Assembly (NCBI GenBank): GCA_018697195.1
Contig: CM031879.1
Location: forward strand, 31,880,031 to 31,944,030
Source: Certhia americana
Lineage: Eukaryota > Chordata > Aves > Passeriformes > Certhiidae
Direction of reading: 5' to 3'
Length of the DNA: 64,000 nt
Shown: positions 26,860-40,400 of the stretch, one piece after another
Layout: the number at the start of each line of letters is the position of its first letter
Numbering within the stretch: position 1 is the first letter of the stretch
Program-made: the position numbers and the translations under genes
Notes under the pieces: generated by a model
Databases searched by the model: none
Told to the model about the DNA's origin: nothing
The model's input: the letters and a program-made list of their open reading frames with translations, nothing else

Positions 26860-28322
26860 TTCAGCAACTCAGCAGAAGGCAAATAATTGGAAGGACCCTC
26901 TGGAACCAGGCTCAAACTGTGAAAGTGTCTACTCATTTTTATTTAGTTCTTTTTCAGGAAAAGCTCCAGATAAAAATTAAAGAGGGGGAAAGAGGCTACA
27001 AATGTTTTCCAGATCTGAGCGTGATGAAAGGCTTTATAGAGCTAATGGGAGCAGTGGCCTTTGGTGGCAAACATCTGCAAAGTAGAACTGTAAGCAGGTA
27101 AATGACCTCTCTTGGGAAGCTTTAGTGGCTACCTCTGAACCAGAAAAGAAAACAGGATCTGTTCTTTGGTCCTGATTCTGAACTGTGAGAAGTGGAAGAA
27201 AAGCTCTCAGGGCCTGGGCATCATCTGAGAGGGTGTTTGTTGAGGGCAAAATGTGCCAGAGTGCCTCAGCTGCAGACAGTGTGGACACCTGCACTTCAGG
27301 CCCTGTTCTGCTCTGGGTTAGTTTGCAAAGATATATGGAAATTGGGCCCAGAATCACACCCCGACAGTCACACAGTATGATATGTTGGCAGCAGAGTGAC
27401 CTTCTGCTTAGGAAAATTTAAAAACCCATTCCATTAAGCAGAGAAAATACTAGTCTTCAGTCAAATCCTGAGGGAAACGTACACCTCATCCTCTTACCCC
27501 TCCTCCACCCCCCATTTAGTCCTCCCTGTTATCAGAAAAATATTCTCAAAAAGCAAAGGTGAGTAACTACACAACAATACTTTAAACATATTTCCTAATA
27601 TACTTTTGTTTGGCAGGCTCAAAAGACAGAAAATTTTCCTTTTCTGAGACTTTTTTCAATTTAGTTTTGAGTTTATTAACCAGATCTTTGTTGTATGGTT
27701 CACCACGAATGTAGAAATTACACCATTACAGAACAATATAGTTCTGTAAGTTACAAAGAACAAGTCTTGGATTCTCTTGCAAAAATGCAGACTTACTCAG
27801 TTCACTTCTCCTCCAAACCATTAATTATGAAAGGATGATGGGGAAGGGGCTGAGGGAGGGCAGCCTGGGACAAGTGAACCAAAATATTATCACATGGTCA
27901 TTAAAGTTACCCATACTTTCATTTACAAGTAGAACTGGAGAATTTCAGGTGTTTCCTAAGAAGGCTGTCTTTCATTTTCTGGGCACTTGGGCTATTTTTG
28001 TTGTTTTGGTTTTGGTTTGGTTGTTGATGTTTCTGTTTTCTGTAGCCTTTTCATTAATGGAATACATTGGGATAAAAATAGGAGACATTTTCTGTAAGCC
28101 ACCAAGATACAGACCGTTTTAGAAAAAGTACTTCCCACTATGGAACGCTGTTAAGGGAGGTTTTATGTATTCCTGGCAAATCAGATAACAGTACTGGATT
28201 TCTCTCCTGAGATATACAAACCCACAAGTGTGACATGAGGCCTGGTGAATGAATGTAATATATTCAAGCAGAAATCATTGTACACATACATCTAATTATA
28301 ATTTAGTATTTTGGGTGGGTTG

Positions 28323-28346
28323 TTTTTTTTTTTTTTTTTTTTTTTT
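28323..28346. repeat. T24 homopolymer
   Basis: Uninterrupted run of 24 T bases. It may be the complement of a poly(A) tail, but no retrocopy body was recognised beside it. Confidence 0.9.
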
Positions 28347-30835
28347 GTCTGTAACAGCAGTCATTTCATCCAGATTTTTTTCCCTTTGGATTTGTTTTTC
28401 CTCCCACAGAAAATAATAACTTTAAAACCATTTTTCTAAATGCTCTGCAATAGTATGGTTAAGTTAAAGTGACCCTGATCCCACATCTCGATGAGGTCAC
28501 CATTCTGTAAGGGGAAATACATGCCAGATGCTGCAAACATTCCGTGGGTTTGGGAAGAAAGGAGAATGAAAAGTCTTGGTTTTCTTTTGAAGCTTTTAAT
28601 AAGGAGCAGTCCTGTGTCAGAACTTTGAATTAAATGCAAAGAATCTGCCTTGACTCCTAAAGCACTTACAATGCCAAGCATGTTTTCTAAGTAGAGTTCA
28701 ACATTATTGCTAATGCGTTGGTTTACAATGGCAGAGTTCCAAGTTAAATTACTATATCTGTCCTAACCAGGGGGCTCTATCTTACACCTAACAAGTTTTC
28801 AGAAAACCCTCTTCTAGACTACGATTAAGCATGCTGCAGTATGATGCTTTTATATAACTCTCACTTTTAAAAAAATGTTAATGTTTACATGGCTCAAGTT
28901 CTACCAGTTTGATTCATAATGAAGACTGTAAGACATATATTTCTCATTCATGGAATGTTTGACATTTACTGAAATTTACTGTCTAGGGAAAAAGCAATGT
29001 TAGTGGAATTACCACTTTTTGCCTCATCTATAGAAATGTCATCCAGCTGTGAAGAGATTTCACATTAGAAACTCTGGTAAGTAAAAATACTAATTAATCT
29101 GCAGACATTTTACAGGCCCTTTTCACTAGCCACCACCCTCTGAAAGCTTCCATATGTTGACACCTGTTTATGGGATTCCTAGATCTCAACAATCCCCGCT
29201 CTCCACTATTAAGTCATGCTGGTGGTAGCTAAGAACTTGTGGGCCTTATTTTCCAGGAGGCTCATGGATAGCAGTGAGGACAGCTCACTGCTGCTTGGGT
29301 CCAGCCTTTCAGTACAACATCTGAAAAGGCAGCTAGGCTGCATTGCTGTTGCTCATAATTTCACTTCCTAGAAAGTATTTCTGTGGCCATGATTGCTCCA
29401 TAACACACTGAAAGACCACAGGGTAAAACCAAAAGCTTTCCATCTCAAGAGGGAGGCAGTTTAACCCTTTCTGTGCTACTCCTGCCTACTGCTGTGCTAG
29501 ATACATCACCTAATTTCATCCTCTGAGCACTTCCAGTTGATGCTCTCAGATGGCAAACTCAGACTTACTGTTGGATTCAGCAGACAGGAATGCCTTGAGT
29601 CCCAGCACAGATCAGGAAACAGTGAATATGCAGGCAAATTTGAGATTAGGGAATCCCCCCCTACTCCCCCTCCTAGTCAGATTTGAAGATGAACTGCTAG
29701 TCGTCCTGTGAAAGAGGGTGTGGGGGAAAAGGTAGCAAGTCTCACCTAATTCTGGAGGCTGGCATAAATATAACCCTTCAGTGTATAAGTGGTACCTATC
29801 AGAATGTTCTGAAAATTGTTTTCAGAGTAGGATTTCACATACCTATTTAAAAGAGGATGATTTATACGGGCATACTTCTTATTAAATGAAAACTTCTATT
29901 GTTGGACAAGACACCAAGCAGTAAGATTTAGCAGCCAATTATCTCTCCTTGTTCAACGTGACTTTTCTTTTCAGGGATTTGCACTTTTTTTCACTGAATG
30001 CACCAATATTGCATTAAAATTTATCAACAGACTTTTTTCTCCACATACAGAAGAGTAACATTAACTTCTTTAGTGTCATGACAGATTGTACTTTAAGAAT
30101 CATGAATTATCATGACAGTGATATCATGGTGCATTGGAAGGTAAAATTGAAGGGTTATCATAGCATGTTTCTGTTTACTGCACATTTTTGGATCTTTGAG
30201 GGGTATTTGAAGTGAGACATTTGAAGTGATGGAGAACAAGCTAGTCCCCAAAGGCTACCTAAGATTTCCAAGTATTTTTCAAAATATGATTTAAAACCTT
30301 TGTGACAGGAAAGGAAATGAAGTCTTGAAATCAGACAACAAAGTGTAACAAATATTCTGGAAAGGAGATATGATAAAATAAAATGCAATTGAAAAAAAGA
30401 AGAAAATTTAGAAATGCTTTTCACTAACCAGTGAAAAACGATTTAAAACATGTTGCAGAAATACTTGCTTTCATGACTGAATAGCAGGATTTCTGGAGGA
30501 CTTCAGTAAGAGATCAATACTGAGTATGAGAAGGCTTGGTATTTCAGCAATGAACTGTCATGAAGTTTCAGAAAAGGCAAGGATCCGGTGTTGAGCAAAG
30601 TCTTTACTAAGCAGAAAGTGCCAGGGTCACGGCGTAGGGAAGGCAGGGTGATTTTCAATGAGAGCCTTCCGGAGAACAGTGTGCCAGTTTAACACAACAT
30701 TAAACTAGATGGGCACCTGGGTGAAACACAATCGGGTATGCTAGAGGTGTGATGCTATGATCTGATGGTTTTGTGATAGTCAATGGGGGGTGTGTGTGTG
30801 TGTGTCATGTAAAGACAGAGAACTATGTCCCGAAG

Positions 30836-30839
<4 letters not shown>

Positions 30840-30867
<28 letters not shown>
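30840..30867. repeat. A28 homopolymer before the HELB promoter
   Basis: Twenty-eight A bases, followed by TTT and seven more A bases, directly precede the CpG-rich HELB start region. The run sits 117 bp upstream of the HELB start codon. Its length is likely to be variable or imprecise. Confidence 0.9.
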
Positions 30868-30870
<3 letters not shown>

Positions 30871-30884
30871 AAAAAAAGGCTGGT

Positions 30885-31470
30885 CGCTGCAGACGATCCC
30901 GACCGTGCCGCTCCTGGCAGGCACCCGGGGCCGCCGTCCCGCCCTTCGGCGGGGGCGGGCAGATCCGCCGTGTGCACGGCGGCATGGCGGGGCCCGGCCG
31001 GGAGAAGGCAGCGCCCCTGGAGCTGTGGGGGCACCTGCGGCCGCGGCGGGGGGAGGCGGCGGGCGACGAGGAGGAGAGCGACGAGGACTTCGAGGAGGAG
31101 CCGCTCTTGGCGGAGGATGCGCTCCTGGAGAGCGCCGGGCGGGAGCTGTCGGCCGCGCTGCCCCCGCGCCGTGCCGGTGAGGGGCGCCGTGCCCCAGGGC
31201 ATGCAGCTGATGAGGACCGGCATGCACTCGAAGGCTGACTTGTAAATGTGCCTTGTCTTGTTTGGTCGGAAGCTGACCGTTGGGCCTATAAGTAGTACAG
31301 CCGGCCCGCCCGTCCGCGGCGCTTTCCAGCCGGGAAAGGGCCCAGCGCGGCCTTTCCCAGCTCCATGGATTGATGTCAGGCGAAAGGACAGGGAACCGAG
31401 TTAAGTGATGAACAGGTAGCGGAAGGGAAGCGTGATCTGTGCTTCTCTGCGCGCACAGGATCGCAACAGT
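30885..31470 (+). promoter_or_regulatory. CpG-rich HELB promoter and first exon region
   Basis: GC content and CpG frequency rise sharply compared with the AT-rich DNA on both sides. The region spans the first coding exon and the start of intron 1. No TATA box is placed convincingly upstream, which fits a CpG-island promoter. The exact transcription start is not visible. Long open frames on both strands here are a by-product of the high GC content. Confidence 0.75.
30984..31176 (+). CDS. HELB: HELB exon 1 (coding part)
   Basis: Encodes residues 1-64 plus one base. The start is [15 protein letters not shown]. An acidic stretch ([12 protein letters not shown]) matches the acidic N-terminus of mammalian HELB in character. 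The donor is GCCG|GTGAGG. An in-frame GTG lies upstream but no earlier in-frame ATG was chosen. Confidence 0.85.
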
Positions 31471-34400
31471 AAGAAAATGTAAGGTTTTCCCATTCAAGTT
31501 AACTTTACACAAAACCGCATTTTTTTTTCTTTTATGACATACGAGAGTGTTGATACTTGATGTTAATGATTTCCAGCTTCCTACTTAGAGCTTAGAAAAG
31601 AAGGTGAAGTTGGAGCAACTCTCACTAAGCGGTATTTTGTCCGGAAGTTGTTTTTGAAATGGCTAAACTGAGCTAACTAACCAGGGAGAAATAAATAAGT
31701 GATTACAGACCTGAGAGCTGTCCTGGTGAGGAAGAGGCCCTGTTGAACATTGGGGCCCACTTTGATCTGGTCATAGCAATGGGTCCCCAGCTGTCGATCA
31801 GGGAATGGTGTATTATTTCTTTGAAGGGAAAGAGGAGGAAAACCAGGTCATACAAAATGTTAAGAATTTATTATATTATTTCCTTATAATTTTGGTGATT
31901 TCAGTCACAGGAAATATTTGGTATACAAACCAAGTTACAAATTTGAAAACCAATATACAAATTGAAGATTATGCAGGCATTGTGAGAGAGTATTTTATGA
32001 TGAAACTGTTTAAAATTCAGTTGTAAACTCGAGTGGGAATAAATAGTAAACCGTAATCTTAAACCATGTGTGTTTAATTAGCTTAATAAATTCATAGGCA
32101 AGATTTATCCTCATGATGAGTGAAAGAGTTCTAGTGCTTGTTTCTGAGTTTGGTTTCACTTTTTTTTTAAATAGTAGTGCAGAGACAGACATCAGGAGTT
32201 TATGAAAACCCCTGCTTTACTTCTACTACTGCAACTTACAGAAAAGACAAACATTGAACAAAAAAGACTCTTTTATGAATACAAACTTTTAATTTTTATG
32301 ACTGTCAATTAACACTGGGTTTGTTTTTCTTTTTAATGATTCAGTTATTATACAGGAATGCAGCACCAAAAAGGAGTATGAAGTAGTTGGACGTTTTCCT
32401 TTAGTTGACCCTTGGTGGAAGGTTAATGTTAAAACTAGGAAAATGGGGTCGAAGTACTTTTTGCAAGGATATCCATCGTATTTTTTGCGGACTGATGTAG
32501 AAGAAAACAACCGACAAATATTTTCACTCTTTTTTGAAAAGTGTGATGTTCCTGAAGATTGGAAAAAATTATTTTTTGCTTGGCTTCCTATGGAGTCTGT
32601 GCTGAGTTTTAGCAATCTTGAAGAAAAACTAAAACAGTTCCAAGTTTCACAGCTACAGCCAAGGAGGGTCCAAAGAGATACCAAGGATTACGACATCTTG
32701 TATTATGTTTCAAAATCATGTAGGTATATCCTGTGCTGTTTTAGTTGTTTTATAAACTAAGGAGTTCTGTCTCATATGCTGCATTCAAACTAACATGCAT
32801 TCATTTGAAATGTATATTCAAATGATTCTTTTATTTTAAAGTATTTCAGGACAGTAGAACAACTGATCAGTTAAAGATAGGCATACAGATGAACTTTGCT
32901 GAATTCTGTAGGCAAAGTAGAATTGTCTGTGCTAGGGATGCTTTGTCCCTGGAAGTGCTTAAGGCCAGGTTGGATGGAGCTCTGAGCAACCTGGTCTAGT
33001 TGGTGTCCTTGTCAGTGCAGGGATTTGGAACTAGTTGATCTTTGAGGTCATTTCCAACCCAAGCCATTGATTCTACAATATGAAGATGGTGCTTCCTATA
33101 GTTTATTCAGCTATAAGAAGGTTTATTGAAAAATGGGTTCAGCACTACGTACGTATGGCTTTCTAGGCATGGCACATGTTCAAAGGTAGTATAAGGTGCT
33201 TCAGGGATCAGTGAAGGAGTTCAGCATAGTCCTGATCAATGCACTAAATGGACTGTCCAGGTATCTTTGAATCCCACCTGGTATGGCTGGGAGCAGACTG
33301 TGGAAGCACTGGAGTGTGTCCACATGGAGATAGTTCAGACTTCTGAGGATGCTGTTGTGGCCAGTGTTGGTGTGATCACATGAGTCTGTGACTGCCTGAG
33401 TGTTAGAGACTGGATCAGGAGCGTGCTTCTGCAGCAGACATCCCCCTTGTCCCCACTGTGATGCAGTCTCTGAGAGCATTGACTGTATTCCTGCTGGATT
33501 GAAACCCAGGCAATGTGTTCACTTGCATTCCTGAGGTACTCCGATCCATAATGGGCATTCAGTCTGTGGGACCAGACTTAGCTGGTCTGAAGCAAAACAC
33601 TGAAATACAGAGAAAGTCAGGATGTCTGAGGTGTGCCCTCAACATCAGAGCTCCTGTTTTGCTCTGATGATCTGTTCCATAAGCTGTACAGGCAGGTTGG
33701 GTCTATCTGCTGTTACGTGTAAGCAAGCAAAGTTTTCCAGTACCTGGCTTACTGGGCAGGGTCAGGTCAGATGGTGGAGGTGATCTTTTGGATGTCAAAA
33801 TATGTGTAGCAGGAGAGTTCAGAGCCTCTGCTGGACTTTACTTCAAATCCCATGTGTAAGGAGAGAAAAATGTTAGGAGTTTGGTAGGCTTTCAGGGTTT
33901 TTTGTTTTCTTTTTGTAATGATAGAAAAGGTTGCACAGTGTGCTTGTGTACTCTCTTCATTATTCCTGTAGTTAGTGGTTGTGTTCTAGTATCTAGCTTA
34001 AATTAATTTACTACATTTTAAGCTTTAATCTTTCTCTGTCATTGAGCAATATAGACCCTTCTCTTAGTCCAGTTGCTACTGTTAGTATAATAAATTTTTT
34101 TGGTTGTCATTGATTACTATGGGCTCAAGAAGTTTGTTCTTCAAGCCTTTGTGGTATTTTTTGGTGTGTGGAAGTAGTGTGTATCAATGATTTACCTGTA
34201 AAATAAGTACTTGCTTAAAAGGGAAGAGGTTTTATCTTTGTCTTTTTGAGGGTAAGACACTGATCAGAAAAAGTACTTAAGTGAGAAAAATTAGTGTTAA
34301 AATAACTTTTCCCTAACACTTTATTAAAAACAGCCTATTTTTTTCCAAGAGGTAAAGATTCTGAAAGTCTCACTTTCTTCTTAATTTTTTTTTTCTTTCT

Positions 34401-37400
34401 TTTGAATTTACTTTTTAAAAGGAAAACATAGAGCAAATCAGTTTCATAATTCCTCTCAGCCCATGAATGATGTAAATGGAAAAGGATAGCTTAATTCTGG
34501 GGTCATTGAGAAAGCCAGTGGAGAGCATTTTCTTTGTAAGTTCCTCTACTGATTGAGACTACAAATTTAGAAGCCTCTTTTCTTATTTTGCACTTGAAAT
34601 ATTCTTCTGTACATCTGTATGAAAATTACTTGTAGGTAAGAGGCAGGTGTGGCGAGGTCTGAACTGACTTTCTACAAAATGCTGTTGAGTATGCAGTTTA
34701 AACCAAATGCATAATACCTATTTTTCAAGTGAATATATTTAGTTGCTGGTTTTATGTCATCTACTTATATTGATTTTTTTCCTAAGGCAGTTCAGGGAAA
34801 ACAGACTTTAAAAAAATCTGAAAAAGTAAAGTAAGAAAACAAGAGAAATTTGTAATATCTTGGATACAGGGGAGGCAGAAGGATGAGGCCATAGTCAGTG
34901 TAAATAGCTTTGCAGCATTCTCTGTATTCTCATAAAACTTCCTGTGTTTATGGTGCATGCAGTTGCAGGAAAGGCAGTGTTGGGAGCTCTGGCTTTTCCA
35001 AGGATACTGGAGTTCTTGCCGATTCTTCTGCCACGCCACTTTTGCTGTCTGATAGATAAAATGTGTTGGCAAAGAAAGGCTGATGGGGATGATGAGGAGG
35101 TAGCTGATGACATGCTAACAAAATTGGATGAGATATTAAAGGATGAGCCATGGAAACTTGGATTCAGCAGGGTAAGTAATGTTACGTGCAGTAAAAATAG
35201 GGATTTTGCTGCATTTGAGGTGCGTTAGACTACAGTGCTGTTTTAGTTGGGTTCACTTGATTAAGTGGGCATTTGTAGGGGCTAAGTATGGTTCATTTGG
35301 AAATGCATGATGTACTGGACTCAGTTTTAGCAAAGGGTTTTGCTTTTCCGGTTGGTCTAGAATAAATTAATCTCAGAAGATTTTTGAAAGTGGCTTTGTT
35401 ATAACCATTTGTTTAATATTTTCTACAAGGGACAGAAAATAAAATTGAGGTAATTGGGCCAAAAGTTAGACAGCTAATTTAAAATCCTCAACTGTTCTCT
35501 TCAATTTTATTAAATTGAAAATGTAATAAAATTTAGTAAAATATCAAATTATAGCAGTAAATGAGACTTCCTGTTCCTAATATGTAGAACAATATCAATG
35601 CTTTCATAGTAAGGTTGGTAAGTTTCTCTGTAAGAGGTCATCTGCTCCAGTAATTTGCAGTGGTTGCTTATCTTCCTGTTTTCCTTTGCTGTGCTTGCTG
35701 TGAGCTTTGCTGCTGCACCTCACCTTAGCAGTCCTGTACCTCTCATGGGAGCTACAGCTTTAGCTGTTCACAAATGTGGTTGGTTTTCCCTTTTGCTTTA
35801 GGCCCCCAGTGCTTTACTGATGGATGTTCTGACTTATCTTTAAGAGCTCTAATTTCAGATTCAGCAGAGTAGCCAATATATTCCAGTGTTTCACATAATT
35901 GCCTTCTAAAAGATTCTCTTGATGTCTAATTTGACCATTCCTTGATGTAATATGGGCTTGTTGCTCTTTTGCTTCAAGGACCTGCATTCTCACTGCAGTT
36001 TTTTATTGCTTGAAAACTCTCTTTAGCTTTTTCTCTTACGACTGAGCAAGTGCAATTAATTTTTCTTGCTCTCAATAGTTCATCTGTTTTGCACATCTCA
36101 ATCTTCACTATTTTGTGGTAGTGTCTGTACAGGTGGCATGTTGCTTGAACATCTTCAGAATTGGGTACAATATTCTGGCTAATGGCTTTCCTGTCCTCTG
36201 TTTCTGCAGTTTGTGTACCTTTACACGAAAATGTGTTATTTGGTGTGCACGAGTTCTCCCTCATACCCAATTTCTGTGCCATGTTTTTTATTTTTAAAGT
36301 TTCATACAGAAGGGTGACTAAGAGGAATTATCATTCCAGCTTACTTCTAAGTATTTTGCTCTTTGAAAAATACGTACATTTTTGCAAACTTCCACCCTCT
36401 GAATAGTATTTGCTAGGAGGAGTGTTACTCAGCAAGAGGCTAACATCTTCTGAAATAAATCTATGTTTGCTTTTTACTCTTTTTGGGGAGAAGATCATGT
36501 ATAAGGAGTTGAGCCTTTCTTACTGTGAGGCAACGTGGGCCGCCTTCTGTCAGTGTGAACATCTCCTCTGGAAGATTCCTGACTTGCAGAAGAATGCATT
36601 AATTCTCTATGATCAGCTCAAGGCACGCTGTAGACAAATGGGACACACATATGAAGACCAAGATGAATTAGCTCGTTTTGTATCCAAACACATGTCCATT
36701 GAGCATGTTTGGCAATCTCTAGAATTTTTGAAAGACCAGAATGTAGTGGTTAGGGAGAAAAAGCTGGTGTTTCTGCCTCATCTTTACAAATCTGAAAAAG
36801 ATATTGCAAAGTATGTAGGTGACCTTTTGTCAAATCACACATGGAAACTGGATGTGGATGTGAAAAAGATACTTAGCGTTTCTGAGGCGCCAAAAGAAAC
36901 AGTGGATAACAAAATAAATATTACCCAGGCACATGAAATGGAGGAAAATAATCCAGACAATCATAATGGTGAAAATCACTCTCCTGTGAAGCAGGTGGGC
37001 TCTATGTCTGATAGGCAAGGTAAAGCAGATGTAGACAAAGATCAAGTGATTGCTGTAAAAAAAATTTGTTGTAATCCTGTCACAATCATAAGTGGAAAAG
37101 GAGGCTGTGGGAAGAGTACAATAGTTAGCTGCCTTTTTCGTCATTTAAAGCAGATGGAAAAAGAAGTGGAAGCTGCTTCTAAGGACTTTGAAGAAGACTT
37201 GGATGCGTCTGAGGAATGGAATACATTTGATCACCACTGGGAAACAGAGAATATATATGCAAAAAATTTTTTGAATGTACTATTCACTGCACCTACAGGA
37301 AGGGCTACAAGTCTTTTGAGGGAAAAAACGCAGCTTCCTGCATATACTCTGCATCAGGTAAAGTTTGTTTTGGGTTTTGTTTCTTGTTTTGTTTTTTTTT

Positions 37401-40400
37401 TTTTAATTAGGTTCTGAAACACCTTTTGGTGCTGTCCATTTGTTTGGGGAAAAAATAACTTGTTATTGAACTTCCCTTAAGAAATGTGTAGCCTGTTATC
37501 ATTAGCCATGTTAATGCTTGGGTAGAGCTTGTCAGCATTATGTTTTGGGGCATCATAAAACAGTAATTTGAAATACATTATTTGCTAATTTCAGTTTCTT
37601 TACTATTTATATGCATCTGAAACTTGTGCTTCTCTAGGGCATCTTGTTTTTTTCAGCTTCTCAGTTTTGCATTTTATTTTAATGAAGACAAAAATAACTT
37701 TTAGGTGGTAGAGATGTTTTCTAGGATCCTGTTGCCTAGCAATCATAGCAGCACATACATGAAAAGATCAGTAGCCTGGGGTTGAATAATGAGAGAAATT
37801 TCGTTTGCACAGTGTTTTCTTAATTAATGTTACGTGTTGTGGAGTTTTTTTAAGAAAAAAGTGGAAAGTAAACTCTTTGTTAATAAACATAGGCCAAGTC
37901 TCTCTTGTTCTGCTAGGTAGCAAAAGGTGCCAAGAAGACATTGGAGTTGTGGAATAACCTATATAAATAGAAATTATAATAACACAGAAAGTACCGTTGG
38001 CTTATTTTATCTTTGGGGACTGGGTAGTTAGTTGCCTGTTCCCCTTCCCTGTGCAATTTTGGGTATTACTAATGACAGCGAGTTGTAGCAGGAGGTGCTC
38101 TGTTACTGAGCAACCTAATGGCTGACCTTGTGTCTTTAACAGTTTCTGCAGGAAAAAAAAGATTGTGCTTTTATGTAAATCAGTGTTGCTGATTTAATCT
38201 CAGCTAGAACTGTATTCGCTGAGGAGGAAAGTAAGACTGAATGGTTGAGTCTTCTGGACTTTACAGAAGTAAGTTCAGAATTTTGGATAATAGCTCTACG
38301 GATGTTAGATGATACCATGCTGTCTACTTTTATAGTTTACAGTTGATTAGTGTCAAAACTTGCTTTATTTTTATTTGTTTTTAGATTATCTATAGTTTTA
38401 AATCATGGAGGCGGGGTGACCAAGCACAGCCGTGGAAGTTTTCTGCAGTGACTGTTCTCATTGTGGATGAAGGAAGTTTGGTGTCTGTACACATTCTTAG
38501 TTTAGTTTTAAAACTCTTGTGTGAGCATGCTCAGCTTGCTAAACTTGTTATTCTAGGTGAGTGAAACAGCAAATTTATCATTATACAATGTTTACTAATG
38601 CACAATATACAGTGCAAATATCAGAGCTCCCACCCAGTCTCTTAAAAATGCCAGAATGTTACACTGTTCTGTACTTGCATACTGCTGCTATTTCTGAAGG
38701 TCAGATGAGATACACAATTTTCCAAATGTCAGTATGAAATTTTCAGTATCTCCGTTATCTGTTTAGCAATAATTTGTCTTATTCTGACTTCCATGTGGAA
38801 TTACATCTTGCAACTGGAAAACTTTTTTCTGATATCCTTAAATCTGAAGGAGCTATTGTTAGCATATTAATCGTATGTTAGAAGGGAGTTTTCATGCCAT
38901 TCTTAATGCCAGGATCATCTTGTTTTAATTTTAAAAGGAAAGCATGTAAAGTCAAATTTTTATGCTTTCTTAGAGTTTTCCTTTTTGACATGCCATATAT
39001 GATATTTGTTTTTAAATACATAGCTTTCAAAGTGTGTTTGAATAGGATGTGATCACTGTCAGTGCTCATCAAGCAGAGGGATTTGCACTTGATAGTAAAG
39101 CATTACTGAGTGAGTAGCATAATAAAATTTAAACTACAGTACAGCCTTATTCCCAAAATTTCTTAGATTCTTGAAATTTTATTTAATGTAAATTGTATTA
39201 AGGATGGATGTTACTATGTAGAGACTTGAGTATTTATTCATTCCAGTGTTCAGTTGTTTTAAGACGATTTTCAACAGATACGTTACTCCTTCTCACAAAA
39301 ACTAATGTGCATTCTGTTCAGGTGATACTAGACAGCTACCAAGCATAGACCCAGGAAACATGTTGGCTGATATCTTTGAGGGTCTAAAATCAAGAGGCTT
39401 TTCTGTGGAACTGCGAACTAACCACAGAGCTGAATCACAACTCATTGTAGATAATGCGTCAAGGTAGGATATCCTGATGTGGATGTGTATGTGAAGAATT
39501 CCTGTAATTCTTGCCTGGCCTTTTACCTGCAAATAGCAGTGCATCCAGATTTGACTCTGTAGTACTGCTTCTATTAGTTTTTTTAGTCCAAATCCAAACA
39601 AAAGCCAAAAAAACCCAAACAAACCCCCAAACCAACAGCAACAAAACCCTACAGATTTTTTCAGAAGTATATTTTGGACAAAAAAATGTGTGCTGGAACG
39701 CCCTTGAATTTTATGGGATGTATTTCAGTATTATGCTATCAGATACTTTCTGTTGTTTTCAAATGAGTTGTAAATGCACAACTGACTTTATGCCTTCTAA
39801 AATGGCTTACAGTTGCTCCTCTAAAAAGGAAGTTTTAAACACATTGCTGATAACTGTGACAACTAAAACAAACTGAATTGCTTTGGGGAGTTTAGATGTC
39901 AAGGGACATCATATCACAGTTTCTATTTTTTTCAGTATCAATACCTAAAGAGTCTAAATGTTTCCAGCATTTGCATTACTTTTGTTTTGGAAATAATCCT
40001 GTTTCCTATCATTTTTTAAAACTCTAAGAACAAAATCTAGGTTTTTATGTTAATTGAATTTGAGAATATTCTGAACATTTGCAAGATGTCCAGAACTATT
40101 GTTTTACAAACATTCTTACTTATTTTTTGCTAACACTTCTGTTTTACTCCGTTTTTCTCCCATGGGAAGAACTGTATGGGTAATACTAAGTATCTGTTGC
40201 AGTGATGGAGGGTTTAGAGAATAAACTACCAATTTTTTCAATGTGAAATTAAGTTATGTTCTGAGGAAAGTTTTCAGGGCATGTAGTGTAGATGACAAAA
40301 GATTTCTAAGTGGTGAACTTCAGTCTGATGCAGATGATGATATACTGGAATTCTTCAACTGAAAATAACTTTTCGGTTTCCCTCCAATGCTCTGGTCCAG

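Larger units (their letters stand above)
25746..30890. other. Intergenic DNA upstream of HELB
   Basis: No recognised exon. The stretch contains a 24-bp perfect palindrome at 26836-26859, a 24-base T run at 28323-28346, a short GT repeat near 30790-30804 and an A28 run at 30840-30867. CpG dinucleotides begin to appear from about 30585, approaching the HELB promoter. Confidence 0.6.
32720..34962 (+). other. HELB intron 2
   Basis: Contains a CR1 3' fragment (32875-33083), then a more GC-balanced block (33090-33860) that differs in composition from the rest of the intron. It also holds the first copy of the duplicated intronic block (34323-34577). Confidence 0.7.

Noticed and set aside
30838..31512. 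224-codon minus-strand ORF opposite HELB exon 1, and overlapping plus-strand ORFs at 30790-31245
   Set aside because: They arise because the CpG-rich DNA has few stop codons. The composition is Arg/Pro/Ala low complexity and some include translated homopolymer. The real frame is the HELB start at 30984.
36410..36493. Extra N-terminal 28 codons before HELB exon 4
   Set aside because: They lie upstream of the AG acceptor. The spliced joint FSR-IMYKEL matches the length and pattern of human HELB.
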